From Aldrovandia affinis (lineage: Eukaryota > Chordata > Actinopteri > Notacanthiformes > Halosauridae): DNA of 64,000 bases. Within the stretch, counting starts at the first letter, position 1; every line of letters begins with the position of its first letter. The stretch lies in NCBI GenBank assembly GCA_029706075.1, contig JAINUG010000523.1:1-64000 (forward strand), read 5' to 3'. Position numbers and translations under genes: made by a program. The notes under the pieces were generated by a model that had not been told where the DNA came from, made no database searches, and was given only the letters and a program-made list of their open reading frames with translations. Below, one piece after another: positions 1 through 11,553 of this stretch.

Positions 1-1094
1 GCTGTCTATTACCTAGCATTAGCGTTAGCTGGTGGGTTGCTCAATAACAGTTACCTATGTAAGATCTTTATGTTGTCTTCCTCATTTTTCACCAGTGTCA
101 AACCGAGACAGGATGACTGCCGATGTTCGCATCAGGGCAGCCTGTCACAGGTCAATGTGAAAGAACGAGAAGCCCCACAGACTGAGAGTAGGGATGGTTA
201 GCATAAGGTTGATCTGTTCGAGTTCACCATCAGTTCCAGTTCAAGGATGGTAACGCTATGTCAAACTTCTCAAGGTATAAATGCTAATCTGGCAATACGA
301 TCAGAACCCTCTTGACTATCTAATCTATCTAATCGTCATGATTTAAAAGGCACGACTTATACCAGCATTCCCATTTTGAGAAGTTTGATAAAGGCATCAG
401 TTCAAAATAACAGCTGTTCAAGTTCAGTGTTGTTGGTTCGGTCTAATACATTTCAGCTGAAAAACGAGTATAGGCAAGGTTATTGGGGTAACGGTATTAT
501 AGTTTCTTGTAAATCATTGATTATCTAGTGGCATATTAGTATGTTTTCATCAGGTCTCTCAAAATAAAATTGATCACTATAAGGTACAGTATTAACAACC
601 CATGATGTTGTTTTTATTTAATGATCACATTTGCCCCAGCAACTTACCTATTATTCAAATCAGTGCCATATGTTTTGCTCTCTGCTCTATTAAACACTCA
701 TCTGTGTCATGTTACCAAAGTTTTCTCCATTTTTACAGATAGTACTCCGGGATTCAGACCCTGTCATACTGACATCATATCGATGTTAATGTGTGGCAGG
801 CACTGCAGTGTGTAATCACATGGTTGCCCTGCTGTTTCAAACCGCACACTATTCAGAGCTGAATGTGCAGGTTGTAACCCCTGTCCATGCCTGCACTGAG
901 TCAGAGCAACAGTGGCACAAGCCCAGGACAGCAGTAAGTGTTGAGATGCCATTCATAGACCTAATGTCATGATGTCATGATTAAAAGCAGACCATTCTAC
1001 TTGCCCAGAGAATTTACATCAATAATTACAACCGCAGCTTACATAGCACCGGATGCTAATGTTAAGCTAGCTATGAAATAACTGCATGCAGCCA
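1..1094. other. Intergenic or intronic DNA, no gene recognised
   Basis: No reading frame here resembles a known protein; the few open frames are under 70 codons and start in AT-rich DNA. The only structure I see is an imperfect inverted repeat. The stem tcaaacttctcaa (about 259-271) reappears as its reverse complement at about 375-388, with further partial pairing outwards and roughly 100 bp between the arms. This could be the ends of a small non-autonomous DNA element, but I cannot show target-site duplications. Confidence 0.5.
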
Positions 1095-3632
1095 TTAGCA
1101 AACAACAGACACGCCACCCGGAGACTGTCTTCATTGTCGCTGGAGATTTCAACCACTCCAGCCTAAAGACTGTTCTCCCCAAATTCTACCAACACGTGTC
1201 CTGTCCCACAAGAGGAGATAAGACCTTAGATCACGTCTACACCAACATCAAAGACGGATATAAGGCCCTACCCCCTCGCCCACCTGGGTCAGTCGGACCA
1301 CATCTCGCTGTTCCTCCTACCCAGATATCAGCCACTCATCAGGCGAGTCAAGCCCTCAGTGAAGACAGTGAAAGTCTGGCCTGAGGGGGCAGAGCCCATT
1401 CTACAGCATCGGCTTCTTCACACCAACTGGAATAGCCATGCTGTAGCTGCCACACTGGACTCCCACACAGACATTGACTCCTACACCTCTTCTGTTGTGA
1501 ACTGCATCAAAACTAACATCAATGATGCCACCATCACAAAACGGATTACAATCTTCCCTAATCAGAAGCCGTGGATGGATGGACAGGTCCGCCAGCTGCT
1601 GAAGGCATGCGACACCGCCTTCAGGTCAGGATCAGCCAGGGATGATCTGAAAAGGGGCATCAAGAGGGCCAAGCACAGCCACAAGCTAAAGGTCGAGGAG
1701 CACTTCAGCGAATCTGACCCCAGGCGCATGTGGCAAGGCCTGCAGGCCATTACTGACTTCAAACCCACCCACGCCACAGGAACAACCACGAGATAGCCAC
1801 CAAGGCTACCCTCCCTGCCAACCACCAGCCCCTCATCCTCTCCCCCAGTGCGCGCTGCACTGAAGAGAACCAACCCACGTAAGGCTGCGGGCCCTGACGG
1901 CATCCCCGGACGTGTACTCACCGCCTGTGCTGAGCAACTGACCGGGGTCCTGACAGACATATTCAACCTGTCCCTGGCCCAAGCTAAGATCCCTACGTGC
2001 TTCAAATCCACCTCCATTGTGCCTGTGCCTAAGCACGCCTCCCCAACGAGCCCTAATGACTACCGCCCCGTGGCACTAACATCGACCATCATGAAGTGCT
2101 TCGAGAGGCTGGTCCTGGCTCATCTCAAGTCACGCATCCCACCATCACTCGACCCCTACCAGTTTGCCCATCGTCAGAACAGGAGCACGGACGACGCCAT
2201 CTCTGCAGCGCTACAGCCTGTGCTCTGCCACCTGGACCAGAGCAACACCTACGTCAGACTCCTGTTCATTGACTTTAGCTCGGCATTTAACACCATCATC
2301 CCATCCAAACTGATCACCAAGCTCAACGACCTTGGCATTGACCCCTCCCTCTGCAATTGGTTACTGGACTTTTTAACCAACAGGCCCCAGCATGTCAGAC
2401 TGGACAGGCTCATCTCCCCATCACTAACCCTGAACACTGGCCTTCCGCAGGGCTGCGTGCTGAGCCCCCTCCTCTACTCCCTCTTCACCCACGATTGCAA
2501 ACCTGTGCACGACTCGAACATCATCGTCAAGTTTGCAGACGACACCACCATGGTCGGGCTCATCAGTAACAACGACGAGACGGCATACAGAGAAGAGGTA
2601 GAGCATCTGGTAGAGTGGTGCGCCGAGAACAACTTGGAGCTCAACACCAAGAAGACCAAAGAGACCATCATGGACTTCAGAAGGAACGTTAAAGGCACGC
2701 ACACCCCTGTCAACATCCACGACCAGGAGGTTGAACGTGTCACCAGCTTTAAGTTCCTGGGAGTCCACATCTCTGAGGATCTCGCCTGGACCCCCAACAC
2801 CTCAGCCCCTGTCAAGAAGGCCCACAAGCGCATCTTCTTCCTGAGGAAGCTGGCGAAACTCCGCCTCTCCACTCAGGTGCTGATGAACTTCTACCGCTGT
2901 ACCATCGAGAGCATCCTCACCACCTGCATCTCGGTCTGGTAACTGGTATGGCAACTGCTCCGCCAAAGACCGGAAATCACTGCAGAGGGTGGTGAAGACT
3001 GCCCAACGGGTCATCAGGGCCCCCCTCCCCTCCATAGACTCAGTCTACGAGAAGCGGTGCTCTTGGCGAGCACGGAACATCATCAGAGACGCTTCTCACC
3101 CCCCTATGTGGCACTCGCTCTGGGGCACGCTGCTGCAGCCTCCCAGGCAGAACCAACAGGACTAAGAACAGCTTCTTCCCCTCAGCTGTCACACTGCTGA
3201 ACTCCATACCACCTCACAGGGCACAGTCCACATCCATAGCATAGTCTACCTGTAATATTGTATATTGTAATCATGTATATAACTCCCATATCGCATGTAT
3301 CTACCTTATAGTGTATTATAATCCACCTATAGTATCAGTAGTACTGTATCTCATGTATATGTATGTATATATGTATATATCTCATGCTCTCATGTGTATA
3401 TTATGTACTACCTTATAGCACCTTTACCTATTTATTCCACTCATCCAACTCTGTATACCCTGCATAGTGTATATTAGAGTGTACTTACTATTGCACTTAC
3501 TCTCTATACTGTATAGTTGTACATAACTGCTATTTGCACTTCTGGTTAGACCCTCCTTAATTTCGTTGTTTTGTGTTTGCACTGGCAATGACAATAAAGT
3601 GAATCTAATCTAATCTAATCTAATAGTCCTGG
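1095..3632 (+). mobile_element. L2/CR1-type LINE, 5'-truncated and decayed
   Basis: A non-LTR retrotransposon copy. It opens inside the apurinic-like endonuclease domain: a GDFN motif is encoded near 1,145-1,160 and a Ser-Asp-His type motif in a shifted frame near 1,290. An ORF at 1,359-1,796 covers the linker. A stop separates it from the reverse transcriptase ORF at 1,848-2,942, which has the block-A motif FIDFSSAFN, the block-B motif LPQGCVLSP and the catalytic FADD. A frameshift at about 2,942 separates off the C-terminal region, which runs to about 3,170. The 3' UTR ends at about 3,600-3,632 with AATAAAG followed by a tandem tctaa tail, a microsatellite-type 3' end known in L2/CR1 elements. 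The clade rests on the RT motifs and tail and is not certain. The copy is not autonomous. Confidence 0.75.
1848..2942 (+). pseudogene. L2-type LINE reverse transcriptase ORF (364 codons)
   Basis: This is the longest open segment of the LINE. It begins just before the N-terminal RT signature (KAAGPDGIP, residues about 12-20), followed by the DYRPVALTS finger motif, FIDFSSAFN, the GCVLSP motif and FADD (catalytic aspartates). Thumb-region residues then run to a stop at 2,942, where a frameshift cuts off the last ~70 residues that continue in another frame. The enzyme would prime cDNA synthesis at a nicked chromosomal target. The upstream endonuclease is incomplete and in other frames, so I call this a decayed copy. 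Confidence 0.75.
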
Positions 3633-3826
3633 TATTCATTATATTTAAGTATAACCGAAGGAACAACAGCATCAGAAGTCTAAAACTGTCTAGTATTTTT
3701 TAAGTGCAACTTAAATAAATACAAAATAAATTTGCTCTGTCATTGCTATAGTCCTGATTAATACTTTCCATGGGCTATTTGACGGAGAGCAGTCCATATT
3801 TTAATGCATTTTGTTTTGTTGTCTTA
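3633..3826. other. AT-rich spacer
   Basis: Unannotated AT-rich DNA between the LINE tail and the left edge of the duplicated gypsy block. I see no ORF or repeat homology to the rest of the window. Confidence 0.4.
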
Positions 3827-4059
3827 GTATCTTAAAATATTACACATATTTTGCCTTACCAGGTTTTCTTTTTTCTTTTTTTTGTTTGTTTCTTTTCTGT
3901 GCTGTTTCCCTTTTTCCTTTTCTTCTCTCTTGTAGTGATTGTATGTTGTGTCTTTTTTTTGTCAGGGAGTGAAACCTGGGCCTGTACACAAAATGGTCAT
4001 CACCAGACCTAAGTCCAACCGGCTCACAGAAGGAGGCGTGGGAGGGGTCTTTTCCCTAC

Positions 4060-4602
4060 TGCCAAGGTTTTGGCTTGTTTTCCGAGGAGATGAGGAGGGT
4101 CTTCGATCGGTCCAAACAGGGTCACGAAGCTGCCCGGGAGATGCTCTACCTACGCCAGGAGGGAAGGTCGGTCTCTGACTACGCCATCCACTTCCAGACT
4201 TTGGCTAACTCCTGTGGCTGGGGAAGGAAGGCGCTTTACGACGCGTTCATCTTTGGGCTATCCGAACATCTCAAGGACTAGATCCTGACACGTGACCTAC
4301 CTGAGTCTTTCGACGACCTCGTCAGCCTGGCCATCCGAGTTTGACTCCAGGCTTCAAGGAGCGTCGCCGTTGGCGTAGCTCTGGGGTTGTTCCTGGGCCT
4401 GAGACGGCCGGGTTCAGGTCGCCTGCCAGAGTCAACAACCATCCCAGAGCAGCTCCTTCAGCTATCCCTGATCCTGAACCCATGCAGCTGGATCGGGCTC
4501 GACTTTCCCGTCAGGAGCGTGACCACAGGATGGCTACTAAGTCCTGTCTTTACTGAGGGGAGTCAGGGCATTTCATCTCCAGCTGTCCGGTAAAAACCAA
4601 CG
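4060..4602 (+). pseudogene. gypsy gag fragment, copy 1
   Basis: Two open stretches resemble the retrotransposon Gag capsid region: one at 4,075-4,281 (RRVFDRSKQGHEAAREML and following) and another at about 4,341-4,556. The expected zinc knuckle (Cys-x2-Cys-x4-His-x4-Cys) is visible at about 4,543-4,590, but its second cysteine position reads TGA, so it is interrupted. A TAG follows the capsid-like part at about 4,279. The N-terminal half of Gag is absent. Confidence 0.7.
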
Positions 4603-4627
4603 CCCACTAGTTGAGAGAGGAGCACTA

Positions 4628-5287
4628 GTGGGTGTCATTCTGATCGAACGCTCCTCCAAACAACGGACCTGCCTGCCTGTGACTATCGAGTGGGAGGGTC
4701 AGAGGCGAGAGACCACCGCTCTCATTGACTCGGGCGCTGAAGAGAGCTTCCTTGACGCTGGTGTGGCTACCAGGTGGGGAATTCCGGTTTCCAGGCTTTC
4801 ACTTCCTCTGGTGGTCAACTCACTCAACGGGCAAACTCTTGCCCACATAACCCATACCAGCTCTTCCTTGACTTTGCGCATCTCCGGCAACCATCAGGAG
4901 AGGATAAAGCTGCACATCATCGATTCTCCTCACGCACCTATTGTTCTTGGTCATCCCTGGCTTGTTAAGCATAATCCTTCCCTGGAATGGAGCAGTCACA
5001 AGATTGTGGGTTGGAGCCCACAATGTCTTTCCCAATGCCTGCAGCAAGCCCATTCTTCTGTTCCAAGTCCCCTGTCTTCTGTTCCGAGTTCCCTGATTTC
5101 CGAGAAAGAACCTGACCTGTCTGTCTTCCCTTCCGAGTATCTGGACCTCAAGGAGGTTTTCAGTAAGTCCCGAGCCACCCGCCTCCCTCCCCATCGTCCC
5201 TACGACTGCGACATCAAACTTTTACCCGGTACTATTCCCCCAGGGGGCGGTTGTTCTCCTTATCCCGTCCCGAGACTGAGACCATGA
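4628..5287 (+). pseudogene. gypsy protease segment, copy 1
   Basis: A 219-codon open frame encodes a retropepsin-like aspartic protease. The active-site triplet lies in LIDSGAEESF (residues about 32-41), and the flap/second-half motif IVLGHPWL follows near residue 105. The rest is the linker leading to RT (DLKEVFSK). The frame ends in a short nonsense tail because a +1/-1 shift near 5,250 separates it from the RT frame; the same shift is present in copy 2. Confidence 0.8.
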
Positions 5288-6388
5288 TTGCCTACCTTCA
5301 GGAGTCATTGACTGCTGGCATCATTCGGCCTTCATCTTCACCCGCTGGAGCGGGGTTCTTCTTCGTGGGCAAGAAGGACGGTTCTCTTCGTCCCTGCATT
5401 GACTACCGGTCTCTCAATGACATTACTGTTAAGAATCGCTACCCTCTCCCCCTCATGACATTAGCATTTGAACAACTTCAAGGAGCCACTGTCTTCACGA
5501 AGTTGGACCTGCGCAACGTCTACCACCTGGTGCGCATTCGTGAGGGGGATGAGTGGAAGACTGCGTTTAATACCCCGACAGGTCACTGGGAGTACCTGGT
5601 TATGCCGTTCGGGTTAACCAATGCCCCTGCTGTTTTCCAGAACAGGAGTTTCCATGTTCTTAGGGATTTCATCAACCAGTTTGTTTTTGTTTATCTAGAT
5701 GATATTCTTATCTTTTCCAAGAATATGGATGAACATGTCACTCATGTCCACAGAGTTCTCCAGCGTCTTCTGGAGAACAGACTCTATGTGAAACCCGATA
5801 AATGTGATTTTCATTGTCACACCACCACCTTCCTGGGCTACGTCATCTCGGCTGGGAGCATCCAGATGGATCCACAGACGATCAAGGCCATCTTGGACTG
5901 GCCCCAGCCAGAGAACCGTAAGGAGTTACAACGCTTTTTGGGTTTTGCTCATTTTTATAGGAGATTCATCAGGAATTACAGCACCATTGCAGCTCCACTC
6001 ACCGCCCTCACTTCCATTAAGATCCGTTTTCACTGGAACCCTCAAGCAGAAGAAGCTTTCCGGATGCTCAAACAACGCTTTACATCTGATCCCATTCTTA
6101 TTCATCCCAATCCCACGCCCAGTTTATCGTCGAGGTCGACGCCTCCAACATTGGGGCAGGAGCCATTCTTTCCCAACGCTCTGCTAAGGATAAGAAGGTT
6201 CATCCTTGCGCCTTCTATTCCCATAGTCTCAGCCCCACGGAGCAGAACTACGACATTGGCAATAGGGAACTGCTCGCGGTCAAGCTCGCTTTAGAGAAAT
6301 GGAAGCACTGGCTGGAGGGGGCTGAAGTTCCTTTTCTGGTTTGGACCGACCATAAGAACTTGGAATATTTACATACTGCTAAAAGGCT
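5251..6388 (+). pseudogene. gypsy RT-RNase H, copy 1
   Basis: Reverse transcriptase with the [13 protein letters not shown] motif, [16 protein letters not shown] and the catalytic YLDD (about 5,692-5,703), followed by the connection domain ([16 protein letters not shown]). RNase H begins near 6,118, where copy 1 has lost one C relative to copy 2; this shifts the frame so that the DAS active-site motif and TDHKNLEY lie in another frame. Downstream of about 6,388 the frame degenerates (GRCFFLG...) in both copies. Confidence 0.8.
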
Positions 6389-6509
6389 CGTTGGTCGTTG
6401 TTTTTTTCTAGGTTTAATTTTGTCTTATCTTATCGACCTGGGTCTAAGAATACCAAGCCTGATGCTCTTTCTCACCGATTCTAACCGATCTCCAAGGTTT
6501 CCGTCCCTG

Positions 6510-7937
6510 ACACCATCTTGCCTCGACAGTGCTCGATCAACGGCGTTCAGCTCATCATAGAGTCTACGGTACGCTCCGCCTTGAGGGAGAGGTCGGTCCC
6601 AGTCGCTGTCCCTCCAACCGCCTCTTCGTGCCTAGATCTGTTCGATCCCAGGTGCTTCAGTGGGGTCACTCCTCTCGCCTGTCCTGTCATCCGGGCATAA
6701 ACAGAACTGTTACATTTATCCAGAGACGTTTTTGGTGACCTGCCATGGCCCAGGATATTAGGAGCTTTATTTCTGCCTGTTCTGTCTGTGCCCAGAACAA
6801 GAATTCCCATCAGCATCCCTCTGGTTTATTACAGCCCCTACCCATCCTCACCGCCCTTGGTCCCACATAGCTCTTGACTTTGTCACTGGTTTACCCCCCT
6901 CCAACAACAACACCGCCATTATGACTGTTATTGATCGATTTTCTAAAGCTGTACATTTTATTCCTTTACCCAAACTTCCCTCTGCTAAGGAGACAGCCAC
7001 ACTCATTATCCAACACGTTTTTCGTTTACATGGTATCCCCAATAATATTGTTTCCGACAGAGGTCCCCAGTTTATCGCCATGTTTTGGAAAGCTTTTTGT
7101 TTACTTATTGGTTCATCCGTTAGTCTTTCTTCAGGTTTTCATCCCCAATCTAATGGCCAGACAGAGCGGGCTAATCAAGTCATTGAGACGGTTCTGCGCT
7201 GTCTGTGTTCTCGTAACCCTCCTCGTGGAGCCAACAACTTCCCTGGGCAGAGTATGCCATCAACTCCCAAACCTCTTCCTCATCCCGAATGTCCCCTTTT
7301 GAATGTTCCCTGGGTTACCAACCACCTTTGTTTCCCAGCCAGGAGGAGGAGGTGGGAGTCCCCTCTGCTCAGTTCTTCATCCGTCGATGTCGCCGCACCT
7401 GGAACCTCACACGCTGCAACCTTCTCCGAGCCAGTGCCCGTATGAAGGAGACTGCGGACAAAGGACGCTCCAAGGCTCCCCGTTACCATATTGGGCAGCG
7501 GGTCTGGTTGACCACAAGAGACATTCCCCTAAAGATGGACCATCGTAAGCTCGCACCCTGTTTTATTGGACCCTTTCCCATAATTAAGATCATCAGCCCC
7601 ACTGCAGTTAGATTAAAATGACCTTCCACCATGAGAAGAATTCAACCCACTTTCCATGTTTCCCGCCTCAAACCCCTTGTAACCCACCCTTTGTGTCCCG
7701 CCCCTGAGCCACCCCCATCCCCCTTATTGAGGGGGGTGAGACTTATAGTGTCCGCAAGCTGTTGGACGTTCGTCGTCAGGGCCGTGGTCTCCAATACCTC
7801 GTGGATTGGGAGGGCTACGGTCCCGAGGAGAGAAGTTGGATCCCCTCCCGCTTTGTCCTGGATAAAATTTTGATAAGGGACTTTCATATGCTTAAGCCTA
7901 TGCCTCCTGTTAAAACGCCAAGAGGCGTTTCGTAGGG
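6510..7937 (+). pseudogene. gypsy integrase and chromodomain, copy 1
   Basis: The HHCC zinc finger (about 6,670-6,800) is interrupted by a TGA at about 6,736 that copy 2 shares. The DDE core is broken in copy 1 by single-base losses (for example near 6,846 and 7,217) that copy 2 lacks. DRFSKAVHF, the central SDRGPQF and the [10 protein letters not shown] motif remain readable. A GPF motif (about 7,568) precedes the chromodomain at about 7,735-7,875. That domain would direct insertion by binding modified histones in an intact element. Confidence 0.8.
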
Positions 7938-7946
7938 GGCGGGTAC

Positions 7947-8011
7947 TGTTATGTGCTGAGTATTTGTTCTGTTGGTTTTTGTACTTTGTTTATTTTTTAT
8001 CAGTTCTGATT
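7947..8011 (+). repeat. gypsy 3' LTR, first 65 bp, copy 1
   Basis: The LTR starts at TGTTATG after a G-rich polypurine stretch at 7,934-7,943. It runs to cagttctgatt (8,001-8,011), where the reversed Rex3-like LINE begins. The rest of the LTR is missing from this copy. Confidence 0.75.
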
Positions 8012-11000
8012 CCATCCATCCATCAATTTTCTACCGCTTCTCCGGGTCGGGTCGCGGGGGCAGCATCCTAAGCAGGGAGACCCAGACTTCCCTCTCCCCG
8101 GCCACTTCGTCCAGCTCTTCCAGACATAGTCTCCCAGCGTGTCCTGGGTCTTCCCGGGGCCTCCTCCCGGTGGGACGTGCCCGGAACACCTCACCCGGGA
8201 GACGCCCAGGAGGCATCCTAACCAGATGCCCGAGCCACCTCATCTGGCTCCTCTCGACGCGGAGGAGCAGCGGCTCTACTCTGAGCCCCTCCCGGATGAC
8301 CGAGCTCCTCACCCTATCTCTAAGGGAGAGCCCAGACACCCTGCGGAGGAAACTCATTTCAGCCGCTTGTATTCGCGATCTCGTTCTTTCGGTCACTACC
8401 CACAACTCGTGACCATAGGTGAGGGTAGGAACATAGATCGACCGGTAAATCGAGAGCTTTGCCTTTAGGCTCAGCTCCCTCTTTACCACGACAGACCGAT
8501 GCAGCGTCTGCATCACTGCCGACGCCGCACCAATCCGCCTGTCGATCTCCGGCTCCATCCTTCCCTCACTCGTGAACAAGACCCCGAGGTATTTAAACTC
8601 CTCCACTTGGGGCAGGATCTCCTCCCGACCCGGAGAGTGCACTCCACCTTTTTCCGGCTGAGAACCATGGTCTCGGATTTGGAGGTGCTGATTCTCATAC
8701 CAGCCGCTTCACACTCGGCTGCGAACCGCTCCAGCGAGAGCTGGAGGTCACGGCCCGATGAAGCCAACAGGACCACATCATCTGCAAAGAGCAGTGACCC
8801 AATCCTCAGGCCACCGAACCGGACCCTCAACGCCCGGCTGCGCCTAGATATTCTGTCCATAAAAGTTATGAACAGAACCGGTGACAAAGGGCAGCCCTGG
8901 CGGAGTCCAACCTCACCGGGAACAAGTCCGACTTACTGCCAGCCATGCGGACCAAGCTCTGGCACCGGTCGTACAGGGACCGAATGGCCCGTATCAAGGG
9001 GTCCGGTACCCCATACTCCCGGAGCACCCCCCACAAGACTCCCCGAGGGACACGGTCGAAAGCCTTCTCCAAGTCCACAAAACATGTGTAGACTGGTTGG
9101 GCAAACTCCCATGCACCCTCCAGGACCCCGCGGAGGGTGTAGAGCTGGTCCACAGTTTCGCGACCAGGACGAAAACCACATTGCTCCTCCTGAATCCGAG
9201 GTTCAACCATCCGACGGACCTCCTCTCCAGAACCCTGAATAGACCTTACCAGGGAGGCTGAGGAGTGTGATCCCCTGTAGTTGGAACACACCCTCCGGTC
9301 CCCTTTCTTGAAGAGGGGGACCACCACCCCGGTCTGCCAGTCCAGAGGCACTGCCCCCGATGTCCACGCGACGCTGCAGAGTCGTGTCAACCAAGACAGC
9401 CCCACAACATCCAGAGCCTTGAGGGACTCCGGGCGGATCTCATCCACCCCGAGGCCCTGCCACCACGGAGCTTTTTAACCACCGTGGCGACCTCAGCCCC
9501 AGAGATAGGAGAGCCCACCCCGAGTCCCCAGACCCTGCTTCCTCGCTGGAAGGCATGTCAGTGGGATTGAGGAGGTCTTGAAGTATTCCCTCCACCGACC
9601 CACAACGTCCCGAGTCGAGGTCAGCAGCGCCCCATCCCCACTGTACACAGTGTTGACAGTGCACTGCTTCCCCATCCTGTGACGCCGGATGGTGGTCCAG
9701 AACCTCCTCGAAGCCGCTCGGAAGTCGTTCTCCATGGCCTCACCGAGCTCCTCCCATGCCCGAGTTTTTGCCTCAGCGACCGCCGCCGGCCGCGCTCCGC
9801 TTGGCTCGCCGATACCTATCTGCTGCCTCCGGAGTCCCACAGGCCAAAAAGGTCCGATAGGACTCCTTCTTCAGCTTGACGGCATCCTTCACTGCCGGTG
9901 TCCACCAGCGGGTTCGGGATTACCGCCGCGACAGGCACCGACGACCTTGCGGCCACAGCCCGTCAGCCGCCTCGACAATAGAGGCACGGAACATGGCCCA
10001 CTCGGACTCAATGTCCCCCGCCTCCCGGGACATGGTTGAAGCTCTCCCGGAGGTGGGAGTTGAAGCTCCTTCTGACAGGAGACTCTGCCAGACATTCCCA
10101 GCAGACCCTCAATACGTTTGGGCCTGCCAGGCCTGACCGGCATCCTCCCCACCATCGAGCCAACTCACCACCAGGTGGTGATCAGTTGACAGCTCCGCCC
10201 CTCTCTTCACCCGAGTGTCCAAGACATGCGGCCGCAAGTCCGGCGACACGACCACAAAGTCGATCATTGAACTGCGGCCCAGGGTGTCCTGGTGCCAGGT
10301 GCATATATGGACACGCTTATGCTTGAACATGGTGTTCGTTATGGACAATCTGTGACAAGCACAGAAGTCCAACAACAAAGCACCATTCTGGTTCAGATCG
10401 GGGGCCGTTCCTCCCAATCACGCCCTCCAGGTCTCACTATCGTTGCCCACGTGAGCATTGAAGTCTCCCAGCAAAACGAGGGAGTCCCCGGAAGGAGTGT
10501 TCTCAAACACCCTCCAAGGACTCCAAAAGGGTGGGTATTCTGAGCTGCTGTTTGGAGCATAAGCACAAACAACAGTCAGGACCCGTCCCCCCACCCGAAG
10601 GCGGAGGGAGGCTACCCTCCGTCTACCGGGTGAACCCCAACGTACAGGCACCGAGCCGGGGCAATAAGTATTTCCACCCCTGCTCGGCGCCTCCCACCAG
10701 GGGCAACTCCAGAGGGAAGAGAGTCCAACCCCTATCAAGGAGACTGGTTCCGGAGCCCATGCCGTGCGTCGAGGCGAGGCCGACTATATCTAGCCGGAAC
10801 CTCTCGACCTCCCGCACCAGCTCAGGCTCCTTCCCCGCCAGAGAGGTGACATTCCACGTCCCTAGAGCGCTTCTGCAGCCGAGGATCGGACCGCCAAGGC
10901 CCCTGCCTTCGGCCGCCGCCCATCTCACACTGCACCCGCCCCTTGGCCCCTCCCATGGGTGGTGAGCCCATGGGAAGGGGGTCCTACGTTGCCTCTTCGG

Positions 11001-11291
11001 GCTGTGCCCGGCCGAGCCCCATAGGTGTAGGCTCGCCACCAGGCGCGCCCTCGAGCCCTACCCCGGGCCTGGCTCAGGGGGCCCGGTGACCCGCGTCCGG
11101 GCGAGGGAAACGTATTTCCAATTTTGTTTGTCATCATGGGGGTCTTGTGAGCCACGCTTTGTCTGGTCCCTCACCCAGGACCTGTTTGCCTTGGGTGACC
11201 CTACCAGGGCATGAAGCCCCGACAACTTAGCTCCTGGGATCATTGGGACACGCAAACCCCTCCACCACGGTAAGGTGGCGGCTCAAGGAGG
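8012..11291 (-). mobile_element. Rex3/RTE-like LINE, copy 1 (near full length, frameshifted)
   Basis: Read on the minus strand, the 3' end lies at 8,012 with a GATG-type tail (ccatccatccat on the plus strand). The RT C-terminal region, RT palm (FADDVVLL; CFVDLEKAFD), endonuclease ([14 protein letters not shown]) and the 5' UTR extend to about 11,291. The 5' UTR has about 150 bp (11,136-11,291) that copy 2 lacks. Coding frames are broken many times by one-base losses, mostly in C or G runs, so the longest open segments are below 205 codons. The (GATG)n tail and RTE-like protein suggest Rex3. Known copies of that family are usually 5'-truncated. Confidence 0.75.
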
Positions 11292-11553
11292 AGTTTTTAT
11301 TTTTATTTTATTTTTTTATATATTTATCTTTTTTTCCTTTATATATATATTTTATATATTTATTTTTTTGTCAAATTTTTTTGTACATTTTTTTATATAT
11401 ATATTTTTTTCCTTTATATATATATTTTATATTTTTTTTTTTGTGACATTTTTGTCCAATTTTTTTTATATATATTTTTTTCCTTTATAAATATATTTTA
11501 TATATTTTTTTTTTTTGGCAAATTTTTTGTACATTTAAAAAATGTATATATAT
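11292..11553. repeat. AT-rich tandem block 1
   Basis: Tandem AT-rich units of roughly 65-75 bp are built from T runs, tatatata stretches, a tttcctttata element and a caaattttttgtacat element. They border the first 20-bp satellite array. The same block type recurs at 12,519-12,782 and 13,700-13,908. Confidence 0.75.

Larger units (their letters stand above)
3827..8011 (+). mobile_element. Ty3/gypsy chromovirus, copy 1 (5'-truncated, inactive)
   Basis: Internal region and start of the 3' LTR of a Ty3/gypsy LTR retrotransposon. Order: partial gag, protease, RT, RNase H, integrase, chromodomain, purine-rich tract, LTR start TGTTATG at 7,947. The chromodomain after the integrase places it among the chromoviruses, the group of fish sushi elements. 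No 5' LTR or primer-binding site is visible; homology with copy 2 begins abruptly at about 3,827 in T-rich DNA. The copy carries in-frame stops and frameshifts throughout, most of them shared with copy 2 at 13,907. The LTR is interrupted after about 65 bp by a Rex3-like LINE. Confidence 0.85.

Noticed and set aside
4699-5194. Minus-strand ORFs opposite the gypsy protease
   Set aside because: Shadows of the plus-strand pol frame, with identical shadows in copy 2 and no domain similarity.
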